From Flavobacterium panacagri (GTDB lineage Bacteria; Bacteroidota; Bacteroidia; Flavobacteriales; Flavobacteriaceae), in the NCBI RefSeq assembly GCF_030378165.1, contig NZ_CP119766.1, forward strand, positions 1,922,001 through 1,986,000: a DNA stretch of 64,000 nt. Reading direction: 5' to 3'. A model generated the notes under the pieces. That model was not told the DNA's origin. It did not search any database and saw nothing but the letters and a program-made list of their open reading frames with translations. Both the position numbers and the translations under genes were made by a program. Positions 62,693 to 64,000 of the stretch are shown piece after piece. Every line of letters begins with the position of its first letter. Within the stretch, counting starts at the first letter, position 1.

Positions 62693-63577
62693 TTAATTTC
62701 TTTTGTCTTCTCCCCAGAGCAATTTGTTTCTTAAGGTTTTCAAGAAAGTTTCACCTGGGATTTCGACCATTTTAATTTTATAATCTGTTTTTTTTATTTT
62801 TAGAATTGATTCATTTTTAACTGAAGAGATTCTGGAGTCTAATGAAACTAAATATTGGTCTTCTCTTCCTGTAACTCGTAAGGTAATCTCAGTATCATCA
62901 GGAATTACAAGTGGTCTGGCTGTTAAATTATGTGGGGCAATAGGTGTGATTACTAAGCTTTTTACATCTGGAGTTAATATTGGTCCGCCACAGCTTAAGG
63001 AATATCCTGTAGAGCCGGTTGGAGTAGAGATGATTAGTCCGTCTGCCCAGTATGAGTTTAAATATTCATTGTTTAAATAAGTCTCCACTGTAATCATCGA
63101 AGTAGTGTCTTTTCTACTTACGGTAACTTCATTCATTGCAAAATTAAGTTCTTCAAAAGCTTCATTTTGGGGTTCAGAAGTTAATCCTAATAAGGTACGT
63201 TCAGAAGTGGTGTAATTTTGATCTATAACATATTGCAATAGGATGTCGATATTCTCTTTTTGCACTTTGGCAAGAAAACCCAGTCTTCCAGCATTAATAC
63301 CTAATAAAGGAACGCCAGAATTACGAACAAAAGCTGCTGCTCTCAAAATAGTACCGTCGCCACCAATGCTAATCAGCATTTCAAAACTATTATCTAAAGC
63401 AGTACTTGGAGAAAAGGTTTTATATTCTTTTTTAACAAGCTGTTTTTCGTAAAGCATTTTTAGGAAATTTTCCTCAATCACCATTTCAACATTGTTGGAA
63501 TTGAAGAACATAAAAATGTCTTTTATAATGGGTTCTGTGCTATTTTGATAATATTGTCCGTAAATGGCTATTTTCAT
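62693..63577 (-). CDS. nadK: NAD kinase
   Basis: 294 residues. The diphosphate-binding GGDGT is at 72-76 (ISIGGDGTILRAAAF), followed by NAGRLGFLAKV, the catalytic Asn/Glu region (FAMNEVTVSRKDT) and GSTGYSLSCGGPI. It phosphorylates NAD to NADP, using ATP. In the same direction as the partial CBS gene upstream (71 bp gap). Confidence 0.95.
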   Translation of the reverse strand: MKIAIYGQYYQNSTEPIIKDIFMFFNSNNVEMVIEENFLKMLYEKQLVKKEYKTFSPSTALDNSFEMLISIGGDGTILRAAAFVRNSGVPLLGINAGRLGFLAKVQKENIDILLQYVIDQNYTTSERTLLGLTSEPQNEAFEELNFAMNEVTVSRKDTTSMITVETYLNNEYLNSYWADGLIISTPTGSTGYSLSCGGPILTPDVKSLVITPIAPHNLTARPLVIPDDTEITLRVTGREDQYLVSLDSRISSVKNESILKIKKTDYKIKMVEIPGETFLKTLRNKLLWGEDKRN

Positions 63578-63648
63578 TCGCTAATTAGATAATTGGGCAA
63601 TGAGGAAATTATGTGATGAACTAATTTTCTCATTGGCACATTCATAAT

Positions 63649-64000
63649 TTATATATTAAGATATTTGTCTAAATAATCTGAGCGTTCTTTTAAACTATTA
63701 ATATAGGTGTCTTCCTGATGTTCTGAAATAATTTCGTAACCATATCTTCTATAGGTTTGAATAATTTCATTGATTGCGCCTAGACCAATTTTTACTGTAA
63801 TTTGAACATTCTCAAGATCGGCTTCAGAAACAAAGCAGCCTAAAACTTTGCCATTATTGCTTTCTACAATCTGTGTTACCTCGCTCATAGAATAATCTAA
63901 AAGGCCTTTTTGAACGATAATAATAGCCCCAGGTTCTTTTAAAAATGGCGTTTCCTGAAAAAATTTCATGATATCTTCCATTTCATAATAGCCAATATAG
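63649..64000 (-). CDS. CBS-domain protein, C-terminal part (5' end beyond window)
   Basis: The frame is open to the right edge (codons upstream of ATG 63981 read YIGYYE), so the start lies outside the window. The visible 116 residues continue MEDIMKFFQETPFLKEPGAI, then an ACT-like stretch (IIIVQKGLLDYSMSEVTQIV, NVQITVKIGLGAINEIIQTY) and the end SLKERSDYLDKYLNI. From memory, Flavobacteriia have a ~220-residue CBS protein with this C-terminus directly before nadK. The CBS pair itself is not in the window. Confidence 0.75.
   Translation of the reverse strand, partial: YIGYYEMEDIMKFFQETPFLKEPGAIIIVQKGLLDYSMSEVTQIVESNNGKVLGCFVSEADLENVQITVKIGLGAINEIIQTYRRYGYEIISEHQEDTYINSLKERSDYLDKYLNI

Noticed and set aside
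1..64000. tRNA, rRNA or riboswitch genes
   Set aside because: No rRNA segments, tRNA cloverleaf or T-loop sequence, or known riboswitch core was recognised in the intergenic gaps by eye; a covariance-model scan would be the decisive test.

Overview
The window is a stretch of Flavobacterium-like chromosome (Bacteroidota). It is AT-rich, lacks clear Shine-Dalgarno sites, and carries repeated matches to the Bacteroidota -7 box TAnnTTTG. It also holds several genes of gliding motility and the type IX secretion system (T9SS): sprA, a probable remB, two porP/sprF family genes, porG, and a giant adhesin with a T9SS type B C-terminal domain. The gene order sprA-gcvH-vanZ-deoC-remB is, from memory, that of Flavobacterium johnsoniae. 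No rRNA, tRNA, CRISPR array or intact transposase was recognised.

Layout. 1-7.6 kb: 3' part of a repeat adhesin (three almost identical 597-bp tandem units at the left edge), then a PorP/SprF-like outer-membrane protein and an OmpA/PD40 protein. 7.6-9.2 kb: a small divergent regulatory pair around a perfect 16-bp palindrome, REP-like hairpins, and a CBS protein. 9.3-23.3 kb: maeB, ruvA, sprA, gcvH, vanZ-like, deoC and remB. 23.4-28.6 kb: cytochrome oxidase genes (heme O synthase, two subunit III family proteins, subunit IV, a SCO pair, DUF420, a small CxxC membrane protein), ending in a 38-bp perfect palindrome shared with a convergent DUF4403 lipoprotein. 30.2-37.3 kb: a MacAB/TolC-type export operon with two permeases and two adaptors. 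37.3-39.6 kb: tsaB, an MscS channel and an amphipathic repeat protein.

39.7-46.4 kb is the accessory region and the most interesting part. It has an orphan VgrG followed by a degraded row of putative effector ends, three of them paired with a lipoprotein gene (candidate immunity genes). One effector-end plus lipoprotein module is duplicated in tandem, its second copy is cut by a REPIN-like inverted-repeat element, and three probable frameshifts lie at poly-A runs. The same 27-base terminator hairpin flanks the region on both sides. Both copies face the direction that serves nifU, which suggests the block went in at the nifU terminator.

46.4-64 kb returns to core genes: a three-module NifU protein, a second PorP/SprF protein, gamma carbonic anhydrase, and an envelope operon (DUF6268, Kelch lipoprotein, DUF4907 lipoprotein) that runs directly into a LytS/LytTR-type two-component system. 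Then come a DUF4270 lipoprotein and a beta-barrel protein, murI, and the envelope biogenesis operon porG-uppS-bamA-skp-skp with a consensus promoter and a strong terminator. nadK and the 3' part of a CBS-domain gene follow, the latter cut by the right edge. Most of the window therefore serves outer-membrane assembly, T9SS-dependent surface display and respiration.
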